Shown: positions 38,236 to 49,060 of the stretch, in pieces
How positions within the stretch are numbered: position 1 is the first letter of the stretch
Layout of the letters: every line of letters begins with the position of its first letter
Assembly (NCBI RefSeq): GCF_047495875.1
Contig: NC_092458.1
Coordinates: 6,073,439 to 6,137,438, forward strand
From: Pithys albifrons albifrons
Taxonomy: Eukaryota; Chordata; Aves; Passeriformes; Thamnophilidae
DNA: 64,000 bases
Direction of reading: 5' to 3'
Notes under the pieces: model-generated
Database searches by the model: none
What the model saw: the letters and a program-made list of their open reading frames with translations, nothing else
Told to the model about the DNA's origin: nothing
Position numbers and translations under genes: made by a program

Positions 38236-41189
38236 GGGTCCTCTTTTTCCTTGCCAAAATGCCGTTTGATCTACTTCTGCCAGCCAAAACATTTGTGAAA
38301 TGTGAGGATCCCTCACAGTGCTCTTACTCCTTGCCATCCACTTTGAAAAAGACAGTGATGCTAGTAAATGGTATCTGCTATGGTGTTGCTGAGGTATTAA
38401 TAACTCTAAAATTTAGGCTTTGGACTGGATTTCAGGTAGAGAAGGGCTGACATTTCTACACTTGATGAGTGTAATATGACAAATCTTATAAAATTGCAAT
38501 GTGCAATTGAGAATAAAATTAGGAGATGCCATGCGTTCCTTTTACAATAATAAATAGAAATTTCATACGGGATATGAAAGAAGCAAGAGTTAAGATGTCC
38601 ACTGTACTAAGAAAGTAGTGAAACTTCCCAAGTCTGTAAACTTTTGAATTAAACATATACTGTCATTTTACACCCTACTCAAAAAGCTGTAATGGCTGCA
38701 CATTAGCTTTGGAGAGGGATGCAAATCGCACCATTAATGCCATCTTTGCATTTAGATTTGTAACTGCTTCTTGCTCTATCAAAACATAACTGCATTTTGA
38801 CTCCTTCTTGCTTTATCAAACCAGTTGGAATTTAGGAGAGGAACTTATCTTTTCTGTTTAGCTTGCATATTGTTAGCAAATTTTGCTAGCAACAAGGGAG
38901 TCATCCACACTGTTTGATGTCTGAGCCTAAGTCTATTGCCCTCCATTTGCAGGCAGTGAAGTGAACAGACAGCTCTAGAGGGTGATGCCTCTCACGATAA
39001 GTCTGCTCAGATAAGGGAGATTAATTGCTCTTTTCAGGTGCTTTTTTTCAATTATCAGCTAGAAAAAATGGAATAACCTAGGCTTAAATCTTCTTTGTTA
39101 CTTTATTTGTCTTTGTTAGGCATCTCAAGGAAAGACAATAAACCCATATTTTGTCACGGATCAGTGGAACAGCTTTTGGGTCATGTTAATTTTTATAAGA
39201 CAAGGTTCATTTGTATCATTGCATCTATTTGTGGTAATATGCTTGTTCAGGGAAGAGAAAGAAAAGGAGAAAAACCTTGAAGTGACCTAATGCAGTGTTT
39301 CCTGATTTGTTTGGATTTCCCTCACAGTAGCAGAAGCAGCCCTTTAAATACAGAGGAGAGTCCACTGGATCATCAAGATGCCCAGGAGCTGAAAGCACCC
39401 GAACTACAGTGAGAGTCTGAGAGAATCAGTGAAGATGTTGAAGGACAGGTATAGCACAGAGTAGTATACAGCTACTTAAAGAACAGAGATAGAGATGAGA
39501 GAGCCAGTGACTTCTTGGTGGAGTCAAGAGGTAGAGCAAGGGACAAATGGCCACACTGAAGCTTGCAGGGCTCAGAGTGGATGGGAGGAGAAGCGGTATC
39601 TCTGGATGGTTGGTGCCCTCTTTGCCCATCGCAGTGTTCAGGACTGAGCTCGCCAAAGCCATGGCAGAGCTGATCGGAGGCTGGCAGCACTCATGCTTTG
39701 GGTAGGAGGCTGCTCTAGGTGACCACCAAAGGTGTCTTCCAAGAAGTATCCTTTAGTCTTTCTTCTATTTAAGTAAACCAATCTTTTCCCATGCAGTTCT
39801 ACCCTCAAAATCTGGAGCCTGACTCTGGTCTCTTCTTCCCAACCCTTTTGTGCTTCTCACCCCATGAACTCCTGAAGCACCTGTGCAACATGGGGATTTG
39901 CTCCTGCTGTTCCCAGGTCATGAACCATTTGCCAAATGCTGCTAATAACACTGTAGCATTCCACTTAGGGCAGTGTCCTCTGACACCTGTGTTTGATCAA
40001 ATCCAAGAAGGCTCCTAAATTTAGACTTTTCATATGTGATGTGGGTGTGCTTTAATGATTAGCCTATTGTCTTTTCTGGGAAAAAATCAGAAACAAAAAG
40101 ATCTTCTGAGGGTCTCAGTTTTCCCTAACTGGGAAGTGGGTTTGTAGGATGGGGACAGTTAATGTTTTCTTATCTCTAAATGCAAACTGTGATTGAAGAA
40201 TCTTAATTTCCTGTTGGCATACTGGAACTAGACAGTACTCCTTTTACAAAATAAGTTTCTTTGCAAGTCTAGTAATTTGGAAACAATAACTACCTATGAA
40301 CATGGAGAATCTTGGGAAAAAAATTGGGAAAACAGAGATATATGGAACTGGAAAGTGCTATTTTAGCACTGCTCTTCAGCATGAAAGAGCATCTTAAAAT
40401 CTTCCATAGCTTGGTCATCTTGATATTTTTTTTCTGTCTCATTAATCTCCACCTATTTTAGATGATATAAAAATGCACTCTTTTGAATGTTATCACTTTA
40501 ATCCCTCTTCACCTTGAGTTCACTATCAGAAATGATATTTTTTCCTGTAGAAGAGATTGCAAAATGAGCACAGCTTTTTTGTGAGCTGAATAAATTTATT
40601 CGTTTATTTTTTTATGTCAATGGTATGGTCTCTTTCAATTTCCAGGCTAAGCGTAGTACAATGAATACTTTTAAATACCCATTTATTACAGCTTCAAGAA
40701 CTGGAGAACTGAAAGAACTCTTGAGTCTTTTCTTCAATGGTCCGTCAACCTTGTAGACTGTTCTGGTTCTTTGCCCTCAGAGAAGTTATTTTGGTCAATT
40801 TTAATTTGTATTTTTATTTATTGATCTATCCAGCGACTATACAACTTGCAGACCCCTATCATTGTGCTGTGATACTGAACATCACACTTTGTGTCCAGCA
40901 AATAAAGCCAGTAAAAATTTATGTACCTTATAGGCAAATAGGAATCTTACATTGTCTTTGTGCACTTAAAGCACAAGAGTAGTGAAAGTTTTCCTATTCA
41001 GTTCCTTTTGCTGAGCTTCATTAATGCAGCCTCACGATACTCTGTCTTTGTCACACAGTTTCTTATTTCACTTTGTAATGATCCCACTTGTATGGGGAGA
41101 CTCAGAAAGAGACAAAAAGAAGCAAAGGTGGGACCTTTTGAAATGCCTGGAAGGATATATTAGAGAATGGTAAAGGAACCAGAGCCCTG
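38236..41189. other. Unannotated stretch with weak features
   Basis: No recognisable gene. It includes a TAAT/octamer-rich block (38640-38900, listed separately) and a possible very old CR1 3' end around 39535-39745, where the last 40 bases resemble the CR1 'gatgacctccagaggtc' block. That match is too decayed for a firm call. Confidence 0.4.
38640..38900. promoter_or_regulatory. Candidate conserved regulatory block (octamer and TAAT motifs)
   Basis: Contains GATGCAAATCGC (a POU/octamer core ATGCAAAT) next to CCATTAATGCC and TTTGCATTTAG within about 50 bases (38728-38757). A duplicated 17-mer (CTTCTTGCTCTATCAAA / CTTCTTGCTTTATCAAA) lies at 38767 and 38804. Regulatory status is inference. Confidence 0.22.
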
Positions 41190-41400
41190 TATGACACCAG
41201 GCTGGAGGAGTGGTTGATAAGCTGGAGGACAGGTTACTATTCAGAGGCATCCCAGCAGGGTGGCCAAAATGGCAAAGTCCAGCACCTGGGGCAGGATAAC
41301 CCCAAATGTCAGTATAGGCTGAGGCAGCTTTTCACAAGAGGAGTGTGGGTCCTCTTGGACAGCACAGCAGAGTCCCTGGTGGCCATGGAAGCAACCACAA
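41190..41400 (+). mobile_element. CR1 LINE internal ORF2 fragment, no 3' end
   Basis: The plus strand shows a decayed piece of the CR1 ORF2 region just after the RT core: 'KVQHLGQDNPKCQYRLRQL' followed by 'GVWVLLDSTAESL', corresponding to the family's 'VLHLGHNNP..RYRLG...DLGVWID' segment. Neither the CR1 3' terminus nor the 5' region is adjacent, so it is a deletion-derived relic of an older insertion. Confidence 0.7.
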
Positions 41401-42640
41401 ACTGGTAGCTGTCAGACAAGGCTCATGAGGCTCCTGTGGAGTCCTGTGCTGATTGGTGCTCCAAACCAACTGGAGATATGTTCCAGCGAACTGTATAAAC
41501 TCTGTGCTTTAACCCAGCACCATGGATATGAGTCATACCTGCTGTGTGTGCAGAATGGCACCTGTTGGGGCATGCTCATAGACCACGGGAATCCTCACTG
41601 GTCATTATAGGAGAGTAACAGAGCAGACAAGACAGCAAGCTATGAAAGTTCAGTAGAGAGAGTAAGTTCTAGTTGTTTTGGTGACTAAGGCAGATTTTTA
41701 TGAACAGCCAGACTCCTACAGCTCACAAATGCAAGGGGTGATGCAGTCAGAAGACTTCTTTTAAAAGGGAAGAGAATATTCCTAGCAGGCTATTGAGATC
41801 TGGGATTCAGATTGGGCTGATTTCCCTGAGAGGTCTTGATTTTTCTCCATAAACTACAGATGGTGTGTAGGACAACAGTTTCTAAATGGGGTGTCACATC
41901 TATGTTTAAAAAGCTAGGCAAGATGAATCTGGGTCAGTTCTGGGCTGAGTTTTGTTGGTAATCTTGCAATCAGGATTAAAGCACCAGAGGGTTTACATTC
42001 ACTTTTCACTCTGTTCTCAACTGCACCCTTTTGGCACAAAGTCTGACTCACAACTACACTTTTAAATGTCAGTCCCCAAGTTGTTAAATCACATCTCTAA
42101 CTCTTAAGTGAGGAAACTAATTTATTTTAAATAATTAAGCTTCAAATTTAGCCTTTTCCTCCTCCAAAAACTGGAATGAAGCAGACTGAGAAAGACTAGG
42201 TTGTACCAGTTGATTGTGGCAAGTGCATAGTTCATATGTGCTGAAGGGGACATCAGTAGCAGTAGTAAAAGTTATTCATCAAACATGCAAGATGAGGCCA
42301 GATTTGCATATGAAAATTAGTTGAAGATGTGGGGACAGCTATCAGCTACGAGAGAGGTTCAAGATCGCTGCTTCAGGTCCATATCCTCCCCTGTCTAGCA
42401 CACTCTGACACAGCTGCAGTGAAATCCTGTCTTGTTTGTCACTTGCTGATACTTTTTATGTTGTTCTGGGGTCATCTGTCCTGTCTGCCATGACTCAGTC
42501 AGGTAGTGCCAACTCCATGAGTGGTGAAAGGTTATTTCCAACACAGAGCTGCTGTTCTACCAGCAGATCATGGGATATTTGATGGCTCTTCCAAGTGCAC
42601 CAAGTGCTGTGGCTGAGCTGCCAGCTATCCTGGACACTCT
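41401..42640. other. Unannotated stretch
   Basis: About 1.2 kb with no recognisable gene or repeat. Confidence 0.4.
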
Positions 42641-42868
42641 CTGGGAGGGTGTTTGGCCCAACAGATCTTACATCTCCTCAGCATGGAGGAGCCATGTTTT
42701 TGCTGCACTACAAGCTGTAATCACTACTGCAAGCCAGAGATTGGCTGTAGGCAGAGCTAAACAAAGGCAGATGAGCACCTCCAGTGTGTCCTGACTGGGC
42801 TGTACTTTGTTCCCGCAATTCTCTTTTCTTGTCAGCAGGGTCCAGATTTAAAAGAAATAGAGCAACAC
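42641..42868 (+). repeat. Unclassified repeat, copy A (inverted relative to 44799-45054)
   Basis: This 228-base segment, from CTGGGAGGGTG to AGCAACAC, matches the reverse complement of 44799-45054, by eye at roughly 85-90% identity outside one gap. Copy A lacks about 34 bases present in copy B, near position 42800. Similarity stops abruptly at both ends. It is not CR1 and shows no LTR ends or tRNA-like promoter I can recognise. It is either an interspersed repeat family inserted twice, or one arm of a long inverted repeat with a 1.9-kb spacer. Confidence 0.8.
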
Positions 42869-44798
42869 CCCAGGGTGCTTGTTTTTAGCTGTACCTAGGC
42901 TTTGGCTGGCGTTGGCTGGACTGTGAGTTCCCATGATCTCCACTGAAGTCTTTTAGAATTATTTGGCTTTGTGTTTTTCTACCCCCTGCAGTTCTGATGT
43001 CTGGTGTGTTGTCAGTGTCTACAAATCCTAGCTTTCATTAGAAAATGCTTAACTACCAAATTGTGATGAAACTCTTGAAACTGTGACCCAGCTGCATGTG
43101 TTATCTGCCAAACTAGTAGATGATGACAGATCATTCATAAAATGTATTCTGTTTCTCTCAATATTTAAAAATAAAATGCAGATTATTCTGCATGGAGCAT
43201 CTGATGACAGAAACAACTTAAATGCTGAAACATGTGTTGTTATTCTCAAAGCAACAAGTCTGTCCAGATCTTCTTCCTCAGAGTATAAAGGATTGTACTA
43301 GGCATATGAACTGAGGGAAAGCTAGTCTTTTCTAGCTCTGTTGCACAGGTCAGAACCAGTCCAAATCAAAAACATGGCACAGTGTCTCTGTGATTCTCTG
43401 CTTCTGCATGATGAGGACTGTGGCACAACCAGTAGAAGCAGAATTGACAGGGTTGGGGGTATAACACACATGTATGTGTGTGCTGGAAAGACTTGGAACA
43501 GAGCACTCTCCCATGGGGTGGGGATCTTCAGGGAGCCCAGCCTCGCGAGGGCTGAGTTGAACGTTTTGTCCTTGGGGTGCACTGATAGGGATGTTTTCTG
43601 ACCAGGTAAGGATGGAAAGCGTAGCTGTCCTGGTGTGGAGTGGCTTTTCTCCCTCTTTTCCCACAATAGCTTTTACTGGAAAGCTATCCCATGATGAAAA
43701 GGGACAGGGAATGTTGGGGCCTGCCTAGGATGGAAAGACCCTCTGGCCCCACCAGCACACTGGGATTAATGTTGTCTAGCCAGCATTCTGGGCTTGTACC
43801 TGGCATCTACAGAGAATTCAGGTGACATCTCAGTGAAGGTGCAATGGGTGCTGTACAGTTGGCCACACAGTGGCCTGTCCTGACTCGGTGCCTGAAGGTG
43901 TGCACTGTGAGCTTGGATAAGGTGCTCCTGCCTGTGCCCCTTTGTAGGGATGCCTTTGGGTCATGCACTCCTGGTCAAGGAGCATCATCAATGGATATGA
44001 GGCTTGGTGTGGCACAGTAGTGGGTTTCAGTAGCTTTTGCAAGACCCAGTTAAGAGTTTTCCACATCATGCAGGACTACATCCTGGAGAACAGAAAAGAC
44101 ATGTCAAACTCCATTTTCTATTACATATTCATAACTTGTTAGAGCAGGTCCCACTCTGTCATAGAAATGACCTTTGTGTGTTATACATCTATTGTTCTTT
44201 GCTGCACAAAGTCAGTACTGCCAGCTGCTATAGTCCCTAATGGAGCTGTAGTTGTAGGAGGTTTTGTTTGAGCCCCAAAAGTAAAGAAAGACCTGACTGT
44301 TAAGTATTAAAGGATGTGTGTTTATTGGCAGCCTTGCTGTGTTGTCTGAGTAGCACAGAAAGGCACTGTAGGATATGTTCTGTAGGGAAGGGTTGCTACA
44401 AAGGTTACATTTTCCCAAAAAGTGGAAGATGGTTGAACACACTTCTGTTTGTTGAGGAAAGCCTTGTGCAAATATCTGCCACATTTTAGCAAAATTTACA
44501 GCCTCTGAAATAACTAGCTTGCTGGAGCCTCAGAGGCTTACAGTGCTAAAGTCGTTGGAACAACTGCTAATGAGTTAATTACAGTGGATTCATTAGTTAA
44601 AATTGCAGCCAGAGACTTGAACGTTGCAGATAACTCTGCTGGCAAGGGGTTTACACTGCTGGGTAGATCTTTGCCTGATTATGACTCTTCCATAATCACA
44701 TGGAGTTCTTGCCTGATTATCCTGGGAATTCAGTTCTGTTTTTATCTTATTTATAAAACCTATCTTATGGTTCTGAAGAGGCTTCATATACGCTGTTA
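42869..44798. other. Spacer between the inverted repeat arms, unannotated
   Basis: 1.9 kb with no transposase-like open frame and no recognisable gene. A TAAT-rich block at its right end (44500-44770) is a regulatory candidate. Nothing in it supports an autonomous DNA transposon. Confidence 0.4.
44500..44770. promoter_or_regulatory. Candidate conserved regulatory block
   Basis: Contains CAACTGCTAATGAGTTAATTAC followed by ATTCATTAGTTAAAATTGC (44560-44605), i.e. an E-box core with several homeodomain-type TAAT sites. TGATTATGACTC and TGATTATCC follow further on. CpGs survive at about 44552 and 44621. Function is inference from motif density only. Confidence 0.22.
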
Positions 44799-45054
44799 GT
44801 GTTGCTCTATTTCTTTTAAATCTGGACCCTGCTGACACAAAAAACAAACTGGGGGAAGAAAGTACAGCTCTGTTATGCAGGCTGGGTGGAACAGGACAAC
44901 CCAGTCAGGACACACCTGAAGTGGTGATCTGCCTTCATTTAGCTCTGCCTACAGCCAAACTCTGGCTTGCAGTAGTGATTACAGCTCCTAGCGCAACAAA
45001 AACATGGCTCCTCCATGCTGAGATGTAAGATCTGTTGGGCCAAACACCATCCCA
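44799..45054 (-). repeat. Unclassified repeat, copy B (inverted relative to 42641-42868)
   Basis: This 256-base copy in reverse orientation includes a segment missing from copy A, so it is probably closer to the full-length form. Shared blocks include the minus-strand runs GTTTGGCCCAACAGATCTTA and GCAGGGTCCAGATTTAAAAG. Short open frames in both copies translate to the same peptide, but this reflects DNA similarity rather than a gene. Confidence 0.8.
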
Positions 45055-46867
45055 GCTACCCATCACCCAACAAATCTGAGACATTGAGAGTCTTCCAAAG
45101 GAAAAAGAAGCTAGTTCATAGCCTCTAAAGGTAATTTTGTGCAAAACAAGAATTTTGTCAACAGAACAAAAATTTGTTGGATAAATCAATAGTTGAACTC
45201 CTTTCTTGTGGGCACCTATTTGATACTTAAAATGGGTAGTGAGAAGTTATTTTTCTTGGCTTTTTATAGTTACAGAGATTGTCCAGAAAATGTGTTTACT
45301 CTGGCTTCTTTTTGTAAGTACCAAACATAGGATCAAACCTTCTAAAACCACCAAAAGCAATTCAGAGACCATTTTTCAACCTTACCACAGATGTTTTTCC
45401 CCAGCAAAAAATTGCACCTGTGAGTGTAGAGCCCTTTGGAGATATTCTCAGGTTTCCCAGACTTCTCCAGTAAAGCCTTTTGCTAGATTCTGTTTAAATA
45501 CTTCCAGTTAACTCTTTGATTAAGGTCAATGAATATCTTCTTTCCACCTTGGCTCAGCATGAATAGAATCTCAATTTCTCTCCTGTCCAGATAGGTGGAC
45601 CTTTGACTTCAGAGTTTAATCATTATTCAGGGTCTTACAAGCTTTTTCGTTAGAAAAAGGAATTGATATAGACTCTGCTTTTTCTCCTCTACAAATCTGT
45701 TACTTCAAACACCTACAAAATCCCATTTCTCTGAATAGAGTAGGAGTCTAGTGTTGGTCCTAATTCCGTGCCTCTTTCCAGCCTGCACTACATCTGCAAA
45801 AGTTTCTCTCATGTTATACTTAAGATCACACTAATTACATTTTTGTCAGATCCATTTTTATGGGCTTTCCTTGCCTGTCTCTCATGTGTGTGTGCACAAG
45901 GCATGTCTGTAGCCATCTCTACTGAGTTGCAAATCCCTGAGCAAACCTGCCTGTCCCATCTTGGTTGTGACAACTTCAGTTAGTTGTGTCTCAGTGTAAG
46001 GCTGTTATTCATGTGCTCAGCTGTTAAAATTCTTCTTGCCTTTGACACTTTGCTGCTGCTTAGAGAAATACCTCAGGCAATGGTGAATCAGGAAGAAGTA
46101 AACACTTGTCTGTGGAAGACACCGAATTATCCCAGTCCCAACGAGTCATGTCTTCTTTGGGTGTTTAGTTATGCTGCTTCTACGATAGGCCTTTTACTGT
46201 GATTTCTGTAGCAGGCTTCACAAAGCCATGTGATACTTGTTTGAAGTCCTTGAAGTGTTTCAATGCCAAAGCTAAAGTAAAAGATTTGTAAAGATAAACT
46301 AAATAGACTTGTGAAATTGTTTTATAAATTGATTGTCTCTTAAATGTGCCAAAAAAAATTCAACATGTAACAGTTATAGTCTCTGCACAGCGAGAAGGGC
46401 TAGAGAATGGCTTCCACACATGGTTTCCATCTGAATAGTTTGCTTATGTGAAAGTTTGCTAGTGTTTTCTGAAAATGACCATAGATTAAGTCAATTAGGT
46501 ATAGGAATAAAAGAAATCCATCAGCATAATATTCTAGAATATTTGAAAAAGTTCTCCCCCAGCCAGCTTTCTGATGCTGCCTCTTCAGCTTCTAGCTGGA
46601 TGGCTGAGTAGCTTCCAACTCCTACAAATACTGGACATTAAGGAGCAAAAACTTTCCCCCTCTCATACACACTATGTTTTTGTACATGGATACTGTTGTG
46701 GTGAGTAGTGACCAAAAGTGATGAGATGAACCTTATCCTAAAGATAGGAAAATCTTATGCAGCCCAGTACAAAGTTTCTCCTTCAATCTGGATTTTCATG
46801 TGTTGTTTCCCATTTATGAACAGTTTTTCCTACTGAATGCCTTCCTGAACTGAATCAAGTTTTCACC
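45055..46867. other. Unannotated stretch
   Basis: About 1.8 kb with no recognisable gene or repeat. Confidence 0.4.
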
Positions 46868-48553
46868 AAGGAATGAGAATAAAAACTGTTTCTGTAAATA
46901 CATTACAACAAAAGGAGGGCTAAGGACAGTCTCCATTCTTTATTGGATGCAGGGGAAAACAGAGTGACAAAGGATAAGGAAAAAGCTGAGGTACTGAATG
47001 CATTCTTTGCCTCAGTCTTTAACAGTAAAACCAGTTACCCTCCATGTGCCCAGCAACCTGAGCTGGAAGACAAGGACCTGCTATACTGCTTAGATTCACA
47101 CAAGTCTATAGGATTGGATGTGAATGGGTCCCATGGGTACTGAGGGAGCTGGTAGAAGTGTTCAGGGAGCCTCTTTCCATCATTTACCAGCAGTCCTGGC
47201 TAACCAGAAAGATCCCAGCTGACTGGAGGTTACAAATATGACATCCCATCTACTAGAATGGCCCCAAGAATTTGAGGAACTATGAGCCTGTCATCCTGAG
47301 CTCTATGCAGGGGAAGGTCATGGAGCAGATCATCTTGAGTGCTATGACATGGCACTTACAGAACAACTGTGTGATCAGGCCCAGCCAGCATGGGTTTGTG
47401 AAAGGGAGGTCCTGCTTGACCAACGTGATCTCTTTCTATGACAGGATGACTTTCTTAGTGGATGAGGGAAAGACTGTGGATATTGTCTGTATGGTCTTTA
47501 GTACATTTCCAACAGCATTCTCCTGAAGAAACTGGCTGTTCGTGGCTTGCATGAGCCTACTCTTCTCTGGGTAAAAAATGGACTGGATGGCGGGGCCCAG
47601 AGAGTAGTGGTGAATGGAGTTACATCCAGCTGGCAGCTGATCACAAGTGGTGTTCCCCAGGGCTCAGTCTTGGGCCAAGTCCTGTTTAATGTCTTTATTG
47701 ATAATCTGGAGGTGCTCAGTCAGTTTGCAGATGACCTCAAGTTGTGTGGAAGTGCTGATCAGCTGGAGGGTAAGAATGATCTGCTGAGGGATATGGACAG
47801 GATGGATCAATTGTATTACACTCAACAGTACTGGGTCCTGCACTTGGGTCACAACAACCCCAGGCAGAGCTACCGGCTGGAGGCAGAGCAGCTGAAGAGA
47901 TGCTCAGCAGAAAGGAACTTGGAGTGCTGGTCAACAGCCAGCTGAACATGAGCTGGGAGGCACCCTGATGGCCAAGAAGGCCACTGGCATCCTGGCTTGT
48001 AACAGAAGTAGTGTGGCCAGCAGGACCAGGACAGTGATTGTCCCCCTGGTGAGGCTGTATCTTAACTCCTGTGTTCAGTGTTGAGTCCCTCAACTACAAG
48101 AACACTGAAGTGCTGGAACTTGTCCAGAAAAGGGCAACAGAGCTGGTGAAGGATCTGGAGCACAAATCCTGTGAGGAGCGGCTGAGGGAGCTGGGGTTGT
48201 TTAGCCTGGAGAAAAGGAGGCTCAGGAGAGATCTTATTGCTCTCTACACCTATCTGAAATGTTGTAGGAAGTGTTGGTCTGTTCTTCCAGGTAACAAGCA
48301 GTAGGGAAACAACTACAAATTGTACCAGGAGAAGTTTAGATTTGATATTAGGAAAGATTTCTTCACAGAAGAGTTGATCAAACATTCAAAGAAGCTTCCC
48401 AGGGAAGTGGTAAAGTCACCATCCCGAAAGGTATTTAAAAGACATGTAGATGTGGCACTTAGGGACAGGGTTTAGTGGTGAACTTGGCAGTGCAAAGTTA
48501 GCAGTTGGACTCAATGATTTTAGAGGTATTTTCCTTCCTAAATGATTCTATGA
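46868..48553 (+). mobile_element. CR1 LINE, 1.7-kb copy with decayed ORF2
   Basis: The plus strand begins just upstream of the RT domain ('NKRRAKDSLHSLLDA' can be read near 46909), passes through the RT and the ORF2 tail, and ends in a degraded terminus AATGATTCTATGA at 48541-48553. Its 3' UTR resembles that of the 16397-16848 copy. It is followed after fewer than 100 bases by a second, shorter CR1 in the same orientation. Confidence 0.95.
46943..48300 (+). pseudogene. CR1 ORF2 reverse transcriptase, broken
   Basis: RT pieces in order are 'EKAEVLNAFFASVF' (46979), 'GKVMEQIILSAMTWHL' (47310), 'QHGFVKGRSCLTNVISFYD' (47390), '[19 protein letters not shown]' (47646) and the active-site block 'SQFADDLKLCGS' (47720). 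The catalytic FADD motif is intact, but about ten residues before it are deleted compared with the copy at 51145-53105. The frame is broken between about 47143 and 47272 and again near 47527, and the region after FADD is shortened. It cannot encode an active enzyme. Confidence 0.88.
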
Positions 48554-48639
48554 CAAGTTTTGTCTTCTGTTTTGGCACATAGGACCTGGTAGGTTGTGCC
48601 CATGTGCTGCGGCACACCAGGTGTCACCAGATTGAGGGG

Positions 48640-49060
48640 TGTGAACATTCCCTGTCCACACAGCACTGATGAGACATATCTGGAGTTCTGGGTCCAGTGC
48701 TGGGCTCCCCAGCACAAGACTGACATGAATGTTCTGGAGCAAGTCCAGTGAAAGACTATGAAGATTAAGAGACTGGAGCCTTTGTCACATGAGGAAAGAC
48801 AGAGAAAGTTGGGACTGTGCAGCCTGAAGAAGAGAAGAGTCAGGGGATCCTACTATTTGCATTTATTTGCATAAGTACCTGATTGGGTTGAGATGGGCCA
48901 GAGGAAAGACTGACAGAGCCAGACTCTAGTGGTCAGAGACAGGACAGTAATGGGCACAGTTGGAAATATAGGAAGTTCCACTTAACGTTTACTCAAAGGC
49001 TTATCAAACACTGGCTCAGGTTGCCCAGAGAGGTGGTGAAATCCTTGGACTTGGTGTTCT
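48640..49060 (+). mobile_element. CR1 LINE, older 3' fragment in tandem
   Basis: The plus strand resembles the CR1 ORF2 tail ('VQCWAPQHKTDMNVLEQVQ' from about 48690, then 'RRVRGSYY'-type sequence near 48840) and 3' UTR ('ttgcccagagaggtggtgaaatcct' block, in part, near 49020). No clean terminal repeat is left. The divergence differs from that of the preceding element, so this is a separate, probably older insertion. Confidence 0.82.

Noticed and set aside
39535..39745. Possible ancient CR1 3' end
   Set aside because: Only about 40 bases near 39705-39745 resemble the CR1 3' UTR and no terminus is present; too weak for a feature.
42641..45054. Interpretation of the inverted repeat and spacer as an autonomous DNA transposon
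   Set aside because: The 1.9-kb spacer has no transposase-like frame and no target duplication flanks the outer ends.
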